Positions 45,904 through 55,873 of a DNA stretch of 64,000 nucleotides are shown piece after piece (position 1 is the first letter of the stretch; each line of letters starts with the position of its first letter). The position numbers and the translations under genes were made by a program. The notes beneath the pieces were generated by a model. The model was not told where the DNA came from and ran no database searches. It was given only the letters and a program-made list of their open reading frames with translations. The stretch is from DOZZ01 sp963792655. GTDB taxonomy: Bacteria; Acidobacteriota; Terriglobia; Bryobacterales; Bryobacteraceae. The DNA is taken from assembly GCA_963792655.1 (NCBI GenBank), contig CAWBWU010000003.1, positions 806,001 to 870,000 on the forward strand, in the 5' to 3' direction.

Positions 45904-47137
45904 TTTTGTTTTGAGCCCGCCATCGCCGGCACGCGTGTCGCGAGCAGGCCCGCGGTGAACATGCACGCCACCAGGAACCACAACCCGGCCTGGTAGCTGC
46001 CGGTCGATATCGCGCAGCTTTCCAAACAGCGATGGCCCGACAAAGCCGCCCAGGTTCCCGACCGAGTTGATGGTCCCGATGGCGGTTGCCGCAGCGGCTT
46101 TACCCAGGATCGCTGAAGGCAAGGTCCACAACACCGGCAGGTACGCCTGGAACGTCAAGCCCACCAGGCAAAAGAAAGTAATTACCAGCGCCGTGCGATC
46201 GCCCGCCAGGATCGCGCAAGACAATGCCACGGCGGTTATCAGAATCGGTGCGGCCGTATGCCAGCGGCGTTCACCGGTGCGATTCGACCAGAATCCATTC
46301 AGCAAAATTCCGGCAATGCTAAACAGATAGGGCAGCACCGTGACCGCAGTGCGCCACGTCACCGACATCGATTTCATGTTGTTCGTGATCGACGGCAGAA
46401 AGAAAAGAATGGCCTGGTTGCCGGTCACGATCAGAAACAGAATCGCACTCAGCAGCAACGTCTGCTTCGAGCGAAACGCGGCGAAGATATGCACGCGCCC
46501 CGCCGCCACCTTCTGGTCTTCTTCCTTTTGCAGCTCAGCAGTGAGCCAGCGCTTCTCATCGTCCGGAAGCCAGCGCGCTTGATGCACGCGATCAGTCAAG
46601 TAGAACAGCGCGAACACACCCAGCAGCACCGCCGGCACACCTTCGAGGAAGAACACCCACCGCCATCCATGCATGCCGCCCCAATGCACGTTCTCCAGAA
46701 TCCAACGCGAGAGCGGCGTACCGATCACCACCGACAACGGCTGCGCCATCATGAACCACGCCTTCGCGCGCGTGCGGTCTTCGTACCGAAACCAATGCGA
46801 CAGATACACAATCACGCCCGGGAAGAAACCGGCTTCCGCCGCGCCCAGCAAAAAACGCGCCGTGTAGAACTGCGCTGCTGTCGTAACAAAGCTGGTCAGA
46901 GCCGCGACCAGCGCCCCACGTGATCATGATTCGCGCAAACCACTTGCGCGCGCTGAATCGTTCGACGATCAGGCTGCCTGGAATCTCCAGCAGAAAGTAT
47001 CCGAGGAAGAAGATGCCCGCGCCGAAGCCGATGATTGCATCGCTAAAACCGAGATCGGTTTGCATCTGCAGCTTCGCAATGCTCAGGTTCGAGCGATCGA
47101 TATACGCCAGCAGATAAACGATGATCAGGAACGGCAT
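45900..47137 (-). CDS. MFS transporter, anion:cation symporter-like; two frameshifts
   Basis: About 410 residues with 12 hydrophobic segments. LAYIDRSNLSIAKLQM in the first helix region and the loop with GFFPGVIVYLSHWF are typical of the ACS subfamily that moves sugar acids such as glucarate, galactonate and tartrate. Breaks near 46905 and near 46012; the corrected end reads SYQAGLWFLVACMFTAG and stops at TGA overlapping the dehydratase ATG. ATG 47137 is the first usable start; family members begin earlier with a basic stretch, so another indel at the 5' end is possible. It lies between aldolase and dehydratase, consistent with import of the operon's substrate. Confidence 0.8.
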
Positions 47138-47175
47138 CAAGCGCCGCGTGATTCGGCGCCGCGCCCGTTCGCGGA

Positions 47176-47948
47176 CTACGTCTGGCGCGCTGTTTTCAGG
47201 AACGCTCGTACCGCCGGCCCCAGAATGGCTTCCATCACCACCATGATGTAGCGCGCTCCCTTTCGCTTGCCATTCCAGTGCAGCCTCCACGTTGGGGACC
47301 AGTACGCCAAGCGCCTTATCCGTTTTGGTCACTGCGGAAATCACCGTATCGAACGCCTGCTGCACTTTCGGATGCTGCATCTCGCCGGGGAAGCCAAGCG
47401 AGAGCGACAGATCATTCGGTCCGATGAAGATGACGTCGATATCCGGAACTTCCAGAATGCCGGGCAGTTGTTCGATGCTCGCGGGCGTCTCGACCTGCGT
47501 GATCACCAGCGTCTCCGCATTCGATGTCGCGACATGGTCGGACAAGACTGAACGGCTGCACCTGCCCGAAGCGGCCCACGCGCGTTGTCGCCAGTCCGCG
47601 CGTTCCCAGCGGATAATACTTCGCCGCCCGCGCCGCCGTCTGCGCTTCTGCGGCGGAGTTGATCATCGGAATCTGCACGCCCTGCATGCCCGCATCGAAC
47701 AGTTGGCCAATCAGCCACGGCATGTTCGACGGCACGCGCACGATCGGCGTCACACCGTTGATCTCGCAGACGCGCGCCAGGTTCTCGCACTCGCGCCCCG
47801 ACAGCGGACTATGTTCGCCATCGAAGATCAGATAGTCCCAACCCATGTAGCCGACCGCTTCCGCCAGCCCCGCGTCTGCATGCCGCATGAAGCAGCCGAT
47901 CACGGTCTCGCCGGCTTTTAGCTTTGCTTTGGTTTTGTTCGTGTGCAC
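47176..47948 (-). CDS. HpcH/HpaI family class II aldolase; two frameshifts
   Basis: About 256 residues. The start matches the family: GETVIGCFMRHADAGLAEA, then WDYLIFDGEHSPL (metal-binding Glu region), GVQIPMI, QVETPASIEQL and DVIFIGPNDLSLSLG. The enzymes cleave 2-keto-3-deoxy acids to pyruvate plus an aldehyde using a divalent metal. Frame breaks are near 47540 and near 47255; after the second the frame reads ARYIMVVMEAILGPA and stops at TAG (47176-47178). GTG 47948 starts 9 bases after the aldehyde dehydrogenase stop. It supplies the C-C cleavage step after the dehydratase. Confidence 0.82.
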
Positions 47949-47957
47949 TGGCGAGCG

Positions 47958-49407
47958 TTAACCCACTCTCCAGCAGATGAGCTTCGGCTCGGTCATTTCT
48001 TCGATGGCATAGCGCGGACCTTCGCGGCCCAGCCCAGAATTCTTCGTGCCGCCATACGGCATGTTGTCCGCGCGAAACGCCGGCACATCGTTGATCAGCA
48101 CGCCGCCCATGCGCAGTTTGCGCGCTGCATGAAACGCGCGCTGCAGGTTCTGCGTGTAGATGCCGGCTTGCAGACCATACGGCGTACCGTTCACCAGCTC
48201 AATCGCGTCGATCCAGATCTCGTATAACGATTCACCGCGACCATCGGACCGAACAACTCTTCCTGCATCAGACGCGCACTTTCCGGAACATCCGCCAGGA
48301 CACCCGGCTCGATCGTCGCATTCGTGCGCTTGCCGCCCGTCAGAACTTTGCCTCCCGCCCGCGCGGCATCCTGCACCCACTCTTCCACACGGCGCGCCGC
48401 CGGTTCGCTGACGAGCGATGCGATCTGCGTTGTATCTTCGCGCGGATGTCCCACGCGCAGCTTCGTCACAGCACTCACCAGCTTGTCGCTGAACGACGCG
48501 GCGATGCTCTCGTGCGCATACACGCGCTGCACCGAAATGCAGATCTGGCCGCTGTAGCTATAGCCGCCCTTGCACCACGCGCGTGACTGCCGCATCCAGG
48601 TCAGCATCGGGCTCGATGATCACGGCCGAGTTGCCGCCCAGTTCCAGCGTGACTTTCTTCAGCCCAGCCATCGCGCGGATCGCGCGGCCGGTCTCCACGC
48701 TGCCCGTGAACGTGATCATGTCAATGCCGGCGCACTCCACCAGCGCGCGGCCCACAGTCTCACCCGGCCCGGTGACCACGTTGTACGCTCCCGCGGGCGC
48801 ACCGGCTTCCCGCACGATGCGCGCCAGCTTCAACGCACTCAGCGGCGTCTGCTCAGAAGGCTTATGAACCACCGCGTTGCCGCCCGCGAGCGCAGGCCCC
48901 AGCTTATGCAGCGCAAGGTTCAACGGAACATTGAATGGCGTAATGATGCCGACCACGCCGAGCAGGCTGACGAATCGTCATCGCCATGCGGCCCGCGCCA
49001 ATCGGCGCGCCATCCACGGGCACGACTTCGCCGTGCAACTCGCGCGCAACGATCGACGACGCCAGCAGCGTCTGCAGCGAACGATCTACTTCGACGCGCG
49101 CTTCGCTGATCGGCTTGCCCGTCTCCTGACTGATCGCCGACGCGAACGCCGCATGATCACGCCGCAGCAGCGATGCGATGCGGTCCAGCAGTTCGGCGCG
49201 TTCGTAATTGCTCCAGCCTTCGAGCACGTCCGCCGCTTTGCGCGCAGCCCGCGCGGCACGCTCCACCAGCGCGGCATCGCCCTGCGGAACGGTGCTGACG
49301 ACCGACCCGTCATAAGGCAATCGAATGGTGTCGGTCTTTTCCGTCCTGACCCATTCGTCGCCGATGGGCAGCAAATACTCCTGCTCGATCTCCTCGGCTG
49401 TCGTCAT
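47958..49407 (-). CDS. NAD(P)-dependent aldehyde dehydrogenase; three frameshifts
   Basis: Corrected length about 483 residues. Conserved blocks in order: TPFNVPLNLALHKLGPALA, FTGSVETGRAI (cofactor loop), the general-base Glu in TLELGGNS, the nucleophile Cys in SGQICISVQR, EELFGPM and the closing GGTKNSGLGREGPR. Breaks are near 48970, 48570 and 48215, all inside otherwise continuous family sequence. ATG 49407 overlaps the upstream oxidase stop by four bases (ATGA). In this operon it should oxidise the aldehyde released by the aldolase, for example glycolaldehyde or lactaldehyde, to the acid. Confidence 0.85.
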
Positions 49408-50792
49408 GAAGATGCTCCTCGGAAGCCATCATATAACTGACTGCCGAAGATCGTTCCGCGCCCCAGCAGCCAGTGCGGATCCAGCCTGCGCTTCACGGCT
49501 GCCATGCGTTCAATGTCTTCAGCGGTGTACTGCAGTGCGAGCAATTTCGCTTTGCGCTTGCCCAGGCCATGCTCAGCCGAGACTGTTCCGCCCAGCGCCA
49601 CCGCATGCTTCGCAAATTCATCCAGCAGCGCACTCGCGGTCTCGGCTTCCTGCGCGCTCGCGGGCAGCATGTTGACGTGCAGATGCGCATCGCCGATGTG
49701 CCCATAGATCACGTAGCGCCCCGGCAGTTCCGCCTCCAGCCGCTCGCGATAGAACGCCAGCATTTCGCGGTTGCGCTCCACCGGTACCGCGTAATCGGTG
49801 CCCATCTTCAGGAAGCCGCGGCGCACGACGGTCTCGATCACCAGTTCGGGCAGCGCGTGACGGAATTTGCGGAACCGTTCGCGGTCTGCCGGTGCCGTAG
49901 CGAACCAGGATGCCTCCATCAACGCTCCCGCCTCGGCAAGCCGCGTTTCCCAGACGTCGAGATCGCCATCCGCGACTTCAATGATCAGCGCGGCGAACGC
50001 TTCGGACGGGATGTCGGGATGTTTGCTCCTGCAGCAACTCCAGTGAGTTGCGGTCGGCATACTCGAGCATGCGCAGTTCGCGCATGACTGCGCCACGCAT
50101 CCACGGCATCGAGCGCCTGATCGTCCGTCGGGAAGAACACCACGCCCGCAAACAAATCGTCCGGGATGGGCAGCAGCGCGATCTCCGCTTCGAGCACGAC
50201 GCCCAGCGTTCCTTCCGATCCGCAGAACAGATCGATCCAATCGGTCCCAGCCGTAAGCCGGTACCCGGCCGTATTCTTACGCGTACCCGGCGCCGGAACG
50301 GCTTCCATCGGAATATCCGCCACATCGCCCCGCCGGAACTCGCGAACGCTGCCATCGAGCAGCGCCACCCGCAGACCAAGCACATGCCGCCGCGTACTGC
50401 CATACCGAAAGCTGCGCGACCCGCTGGCATTCGTCGCGATCGCCCCGCCAATGGACGCCGTGATCTCCGTCGGATCCGGCGCAAAAAACTGCCGCGAAGC
50501 CACCGCCGCATCCCGAATCTCCAGCAACGTCACGGCCGCCCCCACCCGCGCGCTTCCCTGCCCGATTTCCAGCTTGCGGAACTTCTCCAGCGACAACACC
50601 GCCCCACCATGCGGCACGCGCGCGCCGGTCAGGCCAGTGCCCGCGCCTGCGATCGTTATGGGCGTGCGGCGTTCGGTCGCCGCTGCGCAGAATCGAGACC
50701 ACTTCCGCCTCGTTCGCCGGGATGAACACCTGTTCGGCAAAGCCCTGGAAGCCCGAGGCGTCGGTCAGGTACTGGGCCGGGATGTTGCTCAC
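49404..50792 (-). CDS. FAD-linked oxidase, D-lactate/glycolate dehydrogenase type (GlcD-like); three frameshifts
   Basis: Corrected length about 463 residues. The FAD-binding type 4 domain shows PITIAGAGTGLTGARVPHGG and IGGAIATNASGSRSFRYG; the C-terminal FAD-oxidase domain ends with YGHIGDAHLHVN (metal and substrate-binding His residues) and EHGLGKRK. These features match GlcD and D-lactate dehydrogenases. Breaks are near 50690, 50095 and 50020. The start is taken as GTG 50792 (VSNIPAQYL). As first gene of the operon it would oxidise the hydroxy acid made by the aldehyde dehydrogenase, such as glycolate to glyoxylate or D-lactate to pyruvate. Confidence 0.82.
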
Positions 50793-50955
50793 GAGAGTGA
50801 TTTTATCGGATGGTGAGGAGGGCGAGGATTTGCTGCGGGCAGGCAACCGATCCCGAGGCCTGATTCGCACGGTACAAATCGAGTACGCGGAGTTGGGGCA
50901 CCGTTCAGCGGAAATTCCAGCGCGCCTCTAGCAACGACCCTAACTCTCGGGAACC

Positions 50956-50975
50956 GGCCCGGGTCGTTCCGGGCC
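50956..50975. other. Hairpin in intergenic region 50793-51016
   Basis: GGCCCGG (50956-50962) and CCGGGCC (50969-50975) flank a six-base loop. It follows the stop of the gene at 51017 on the minus strand and precedes the oxidase start; a terminator without a T-run is possible. No gene was seen in this 224-base gap. Confidence 0.35.
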
Positions 50976-51016
50976 TCAGCGGTACCAGCTTTCGACCTTG
51001 CCTAAACATGCCGCCG

Positions 51017-51873
51017 CTACGAATTGAGTCTGCTCGAAAGAGCCAAAAGTAGATTATAAAAAAACCATCCAGTATCTAACGATCCGTAGTCCATTACAAA
51101 AACTTTGGGAGGCCCGTGAGATTCGCACACCCCCACTCCATCAACGTACGGCTGATAACGGACGACCTGTTCAAATGGTATCCGCAGAGTTCTCTTCTGC
51201 CCACCGAAATAGACCGCTTGTGTCGTGATCAACATCTCTCCGACATCTATGGGCAAAAGGCCAGAGACTTGGTGCCTCTGAGAACCGCCCACGTGGTAGT
51301 ACATTCCTCCCCCAATCGGAACGCTCACACCGCTAAACGTTGTCGCGTGTTTTGATACGCTTCGTTCCTCGGCGAACGTAACTTTACCGGCGGTGAATAT
51401 CGGGACCTCGCCTAAGTGAAGGTTGAACTGCATACGACCAGTTCCGTCGTAGACTGGATTCTGCCCGTGAAGCACCTGTCCAAGGATGAGGCTCATATCC
51501 AGCCGAGGCAGACCGAACCACCTTCGAGCAAGGAGTTCACCGCTGTCGATGTACTGTTGGATTCCCCACCCTTTCAATATTGCGAAGACGCGCCTGTAAT
51601 CGTCTTCGGAAACAGGGTTTTGCAATGCCATTCTTCCCGCAGCTTCGTCTGCGGCTTGTAGAAGCGTTCCTGAAAATGCTGAAAAGGTACGCGCTGATCA
51701 GCTGCTAATTGGCGAGCCTCAAGGTCGAGTTCTGAAAAGCATTTGCCCGCCACGGTTCCATTGAGCGCAAGAGTATGCAGAGCGGTGGTTGCGGCATTGG
51801 CCCGCTCGGTACATGTCGGGTGCCGACTCTGAAGCCAACCCGCCCTCTCTCCGCACAAATCACAAACGCCCAT
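51017..51873 (-). CDS. Zinc-ribbon plus PH-like domain protein of unknown function; one frameshift
   Basis: From ATG 51873 the N terminus reads MGVCDLCGERAGWLQ, with a further Cys in HPTC, a likely zinc-binding ribbon. After a frame break near 51625 (corrected ERLLQAADEAAGRMALQ) the C-terminal half reads like a small beta-sandwich: GGGMYYHVGGSQ, DVGEMLITTQAVYFGG, TLRIPFEQVVRYQPY, DTGWFFYNLLLAL. The pattern 'threshold for display ... TTQ.LYF ... LRIPF..V' is that of bacterial PH-like domains. I do not recognise the full protein. It belongs to the lower-GC patch with the next gene and is transcribed the same way. Confidence 0.6.
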
Positions 51874-52049
51874 AAAGGCCAATGATACATTTCTCGGGCA
51901 TTCCAGTATGATTCTGGGGGTGCGGCGTCCTGCGTGTGGGCCGCAGCGCCTGTAGTAGAAGGGCAGTGACTGTCCCCTTTCCCGCGTATGCAATTCCGTA
52001 CGCTCGTCTTTCTCTCCTATGTTCCCGCAATCCCCCGACAGTGCACCCT

Positions 52050-52064
52050 AGAGCCTCAGGCTCT
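52050..52064. terminator. Possible terminator after the HETVHWWQ gene
   Basis: AGAGCC-TCA-GGCTCT is a perfect 6-bp hairpin 26 bases beyond the minus-strand stop at 52090. A second inverted pair, GTCACTA (52069-52075) and TAGTGAC (52091-52097), straddles the stop itself. No T-run, so tentative. Confidence 0.35.
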
Positions 52065-52089
52065 CGGTGTCACTAACTGGATGTTCACG

Positions 52090-53790
52090 CTAGTGACCTA
52101 TTCTCGCGTTTCCGTTATTGGACAATCTCAAACTCATCCAACGTGACTCCATAGATATGCTTGAACGTTTGGTCCGCCCACGCTTCGGCGCGCGACTGAT
52201 CATAGTCCTCCGATAACCAGCCAAAATCGCAGACAAAGGCCCATCTTGTAAAATCCACTGCCGAGTAAGATCATATAGGGCCGCTGTTCCGTAGAACCGA
52301 TCAAATGTGTTTTTCACCGCCTGCTCGGAACGATCCGGCCGCCGTCTCGGATAGACTCCGTTTCGGTCGCCACGATCACTGAACAGCGACAGATGACGAA
52401 GCCAGATTGCCTTTGCATCGAGCAAACGACATTGGCCCGACATGTACACTCCCGCCCAGCAGAAGAACTCGGGATGATTCAACTTGTCTTGCGAAAACGC
52501 AACGAAATGTGACAGGAAAACCCGGACCGCAATGTTTTCGGGGTCATACTCAAAAGACCGGTATTCGTCCATTAGCTTAGACAAGCCTGGCGCTCTTGTC
52601 CAGCCATCGGCACACCGCCGACAGCCCAGTGATCGGATCATCGTACCCGACAGCAGTAACCAGATCTTTGGACACGGATATGTATTCGCGTTTGGAATAT
52701 TCGGTGATCGCTTGTTTAAGATGCGGGAGCTTGACGACAGCGCTGCAGAGCAATGTGAACCGAACGCCGACATCTACGTCGCGAATGAAATTCTCGAAGC
52801 CCTCTATGTTGATGGGAACACCGCGAGTGGGATTAATTGCGAGATCACTGATAAGCAGAAACAATGCGACAAGCGGGCCCTCCAAGAGCTCGGGCCAATT
52901 GGACTCGGATAGCTTCAAAAATGATTCGAAGGCCTCGACATAGATTCCTGAGAGGTACCCCATCTCCCTCCACTCAGCGCAGGACACTGGTTCCGACGCA
53001 CGCCGTTAAGGAACTGAAGCTGGGTGAACCTCGCTTGACCTTCATAAACCGCGTGCATTCCAACCGCCGGCAGATGAATAGGTGAGCCGCAGTAATGCCG
53101 TCAATTCGCTCCTTCTCTAGTCTAAGGATGTCAGATTGCCAATCGTGACTTTTGGGCAAGATGGCAAAATCAGGATCGATAGCATGGGCCAGCATTTGTA
53201 GAATTTGGTCATAGACAACGAAGTATCCATGACCTACCGACTCGAAATGCGGCTCGTGAAAAATCCACTCGATGTTCTTCCGCGGGGAATAAGCATAACT
53301 CTTGTAGTACTCAACGTCGAGTGCATTGTTGACCGATATTCGCCGAGGCAAGCTTGGTTTGCGCTGAATGTCCCTCGTTCCGAAGAACCTGATCGGTATA
53401 GCCTTTGAGGGGTTTTTTGGCGCCGATCGTGGCGAGAACCTCCCTTAGCTCTTCCATGCTCGAGTGGCACTGCGCGAGGTAGCTCAGACTAAAAAGCAAG
53501 CCGGAGGTTGAGCCCACGTGCTGCCACCAGTGGACCGTTTCATGAATGTAGGTCGAGTAAGCCTGCATCGCTTCCGATGAAGCATCTCCGAGATCGAATG
53601 CATTTGCTTCGAGCCTGTCCATCAGGGCATGATTCCGCGGGCTCAATCGAAGCACAAACCGCATCGTTTCATACATGCCGTGCGCATTGAGGCAAGCATG
53701 AAAAGAAGGCGTAACCTCGTACCCGTCGTTTATGGAGTCGAGAAGCTCGTGCTGAATCTCCAACGCCCGCCGAGGTTCAGGGGTATTCAT
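52090..53790 (-). CDS. Unknown protein with HExxH (HETVHWWQ) motif; at least three frameshifts
   Basis: The N-terminal frame from ATG 53790 contains YIHETVHWWQHVGSTSG near residue 75; HExxH is the zinc-metalloprotease signature, here with a WWQ extension. The reading continues through three other frames (breaks near 53345, 52990 and 52580), each with non-random, protein-like sequence (for example IEWIFHEPHFESVGHGYFVVYDQ; NIAVRVFLSHFVAFSQDKL), giving one protein of about 560 residues. I do not recognise the family. GC is visibly lower than in the flanking operons. It could be a peptidase, or a protein that only keeps the motif. Because the indels are inferred, the exact product is uncertain. 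Confidence 0.5.
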
Positions 53791-53822
53791 TCTCTCTCGA
53801 TTGTGACAGAGAGCGACAGGAA

Positions 53823-53937
53823 CAGAGCGACAGGGACAGACCCCGCCCATTCTCGCGAAGAAATACGTCTTTTGGCTTATTCCCTATGAGCTGCCCGCGA
53901 AGTTCCCCCTCCTCGAACATATGGCCGAGACTGACGA
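53823..53937 (+). repeat. REP-like direct repeat, unit 1
   Basis: A unit of about 115 bases beginning near GGGACAGACCCCGCCC (53833-53848) and ending GGCCGAGACTGACG. It is imperfectly repeated at 53943-54058, 121 bases on. It lies next to a RAYT transposase remnant, and the GGGACAGACCC core recurs at 54841-54851. Confidence 0.7.
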
Positions 53938-53942
53938 GAGCA

Positions 53943-54058
53943 GCGACGGAGCCGGGACGGACCCCGCCCAAATTCGCGAGGAAATACGCGATTTGCCTTA
54001 CTCCCGATGAGCTATCCGCAAAATTCCCGCTCCCCGGATACGTGGCCGAGACTGACGG
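53943..54058 (+). repeat. REP-like direct repeat, unit 2
   Basis: Second unit, with GGGACGGACCCCGCCC (53954-53969), AAATACGCGATTTG in the middle and GTGGCCGAGACTGACGG at the end. The two units fill most of the 355-base gap 53791-54145, in which I see no gene. Confidence 0.7.
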
Positions 54059-54145
54059 CCTGTGACTAATTCCACCGCCCTCAGCAGTTGCGGGTTCTCG
54101 ACCGCCCAACCGTTTCGCGTATCGCGCCGCAGCGCCTCTTCGTCA

Positions 54146-54405
54146 TCAGCCTCGCGCTGGCCCCCTCAGAACCTCGGCCCACTCGTCAGGCGTGTATACC
54201 TGCGACCACTCGTCCTTACGCAGTGGCAGTTGCGGGATGCGCCGGCCCCAGGTGATCGCGCGCGCTGCTCCATTCCAGTCTCCCGGCGCGCGTACCATTC
54301 CGGCGCGTACGGGAATGCATTCTACATACCGCAACGCAGTCCAATAGCGGCGCTCGTCCAGCACACAGGAGTAGAAGCGGTTCCGCCACACGTGCCCACT
54401 GCACG
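54146..54405 (-). pseudogene. REP-associated tyrosine transposase (RAYT/IS200-like), C-terminal remnant
   Basis: The frame reads GHVWRNRFYSCVLDERRYW then ALRYVECIPVRAGMV, the well-conserved C-terminal block of RAYT proteins (GHLWQNRFYS...RYVExNPVRAGLV). The catalytic HUH and Tyr regions, normally in the first two thirds, are missing: upstream of GHVW the sequence no longer resembles the family. RAYTs process REP hairpin elements; here the remnant stays with two REP-like units and a further GGGACAGACCC motif, marking an old insertion. Confidence 0.75.
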
Positions 54406-54456
54406 TAATTCGAAATTAGGCATTAACCGGCAACATCCAACCCGGCCAGCTTACAG

Positions 54457-54825
54457 GTGCGAGCCAAGCAGTTCCAAGTAACGCGTGCGATCCGCGTCGT
54501 CGAGAAAGCTATTCTCGAATTGAGCGAGCGCCTTCGACAGACCGGCGAAACTTCAGGCGCATTGCTCGAGGTAAGGCGCCTATGGAATCGGCGGGGTGTG
54601 TTGCGCTATTCGCCAGCCGCAGGCGGTAAGCTGATTCGTCTGGAGTTTCCGAAGACGGCGATTCAAGTTTATGGCGCAACAGCGATCGTCTACTCAACCT
54701 ATCTTTATGAGATCGAGATCAACGGAATGCGATCGGTTGCCTCCGGCCGGGTTACGGAAGTCTTCGTAAACCGGAAAGGCGCATGGGTAAACCCGAGTTG
54801 GCATATGGATCGTGTGCAGAACTGA
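54457..54825 (+). pseudogene. NTF2-like (SnoaL/DUF4440) protein, probably 5'-truncated
   Basis: The second half reads like the sheet of an NTF2-like domain: AIQVYGATAIVYSTYLYEI, GRVTEVFVNRKGAWVNPSWHMD. The N-terminal half (54457-54600) does not look like the family's usual first helix pair, and the open frame begins just beside the RAYT remnant, so the 5' part was probably lost or replaced. It overlaps the 3' end of the PAP2 gene on the other strand by 121 bases. I call it a likely fragment rather than a working gene. Confidence 0.5.
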
Positions 54826-55778
54826 TTTTCAGGGGAGACAGGGACAGACCCTACCTCCTCGACAGTAAGTTCACACTCAATGCGTAAGTTCTCGGTCGAG
54901 GGCTGAATCTCCGGCGCAAGCCTTGACGCCAGAGTCCGGACATGGCTCCGATGCTCTTCGTGGGTGTTGTAAACATACGTGCCGATAAACCAGCCCATGA
55001 GTCCGCCTGCGACCAGATCGCCTGCGTAATGTTGCTGGGCCGCGAAACGCGCTCCCGTGACAAGCGCCGCTAACCCATATGCTGTTACCGGAACAAAGCG
55101 GCTATTCGAATACTCATGTGCGACCACCGACGCCAGTGCCCAGGTTGAAATTGCATGGCCCGATGGGAAACTATTCCCGCCGCTGAAGAAGTGACCGGCT
55201 TCATTGGTGGCGTTCGGCCGGTTTCGTCCCGTAGCGGTCTTGATCACCGATGAGACGATCAGTGCATCCAGCATCGCTTCAGTGCCGAGTACGCCCGTTT
55301 CTCGTGCCTTCGCGTTATCGGTGAGAATGCCTGCGACATAGAAGCCGGCCGCCACGGGGATGATCGTGTACGTTGCCCCTAAACGGGAGATGCGATTCCC
55401 AGCACTCACCTGGCCCGGCGAATTCTCCAGCTGATTGGAAAGCGGGCGGTCGTACAGCACCAACGCTCCGGTCGCTGCAACGCCCAGCGCCCACCATCCC
55501 GCGTTGTGGCGGTTCATGCGGAAAGGGCTGGTCCAGATTTCCTTTTGGTCGATCAGGATATTGCTGACCAGCTTCTTTGCAAGCGGCCGGGCTTGTTCGG
55601 TGTCGCTCGGGTAAAACACGCGGTCGCGCGAATCGACTGATGTCGGCCCGCCACCATCCTCCGAAAACATCGACAGAGAACAACTGCCACCCTGTTCAAT
55701 CGCCAGCGATTGAGCGGCTGCCGTTGCGACGCCCAGGGTAAAAACGATTAAGCCGGTGGAGATTTTGGCAGCGTTCAT
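54705..55778 (-). CDS. PAP2 superfamily phosphatase with an altered C terminus
   Basis: 357 residues with a signal or anchor segment at the N terminus. The three phosphatase signatures are present: KTATGRNRPN, SFPSGHA and ARFAAQQHYAGDLVAG, containing the catalytic His residues and the phosphate-binding Arg residues. Such enzymes dephosphorylate membrane lipids, including phosphatidic acid and polyprenyl pyrophosphates. After about residue 300 the frame runs through the GGGACAGACCC repeat (54841-54851) and then antisense to the NTF2-like fragment, so the last ~50 residues are probably not native. ATG 55778. Confidence 0.82.
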   Translation of the reverse strand: MNAAKISTGLIVFTLGVATAAAQSLAIEQGGSCSLSMFSEDGGGPTSVDSRDRVFYPSDTEQARPLAKKLVSNILIDQKEIWTSPFRMNRHNAGWWALGVAATGALVLYDRPLSNQLENSPGQVSAGNRISRLGATYTIIPVAAGFYVAGILTDNAKARETGVLGTEAMLDALIVSSVIKTATGRNRPNATNEAGHFFSGGNSFPSGHAISTWALASVVAHEYSNSRFVPVTAYGLAALVTGARFAAQQHYAGDLVAGGLMGWFIGTYVYNTHEEHRSHVRTLASRLAPEIQPSTENLRIECELTVEEVGSVPVSPENQFCTRSICQLGFTHAPFRFTKTSVTRPEATDRIPLISIS

Positions 55779-55873
55779 ATTCCCGCCTCAGCATTCGGAT
55801 TACCTTTTCTCCTTTGAAAAGGTGTGAGCCCAAAAATGCCGAGTACGGAATCAACCTGGACGGTTCAGGCTGA

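Noticed and set aside
53823..54058. CRISPR array or tandem satellite
   Set aside because: Only two imperfect units of about 115 bases with no spacer pattern and no cas genes; the RAYT remnant explains them as REP-like elements.
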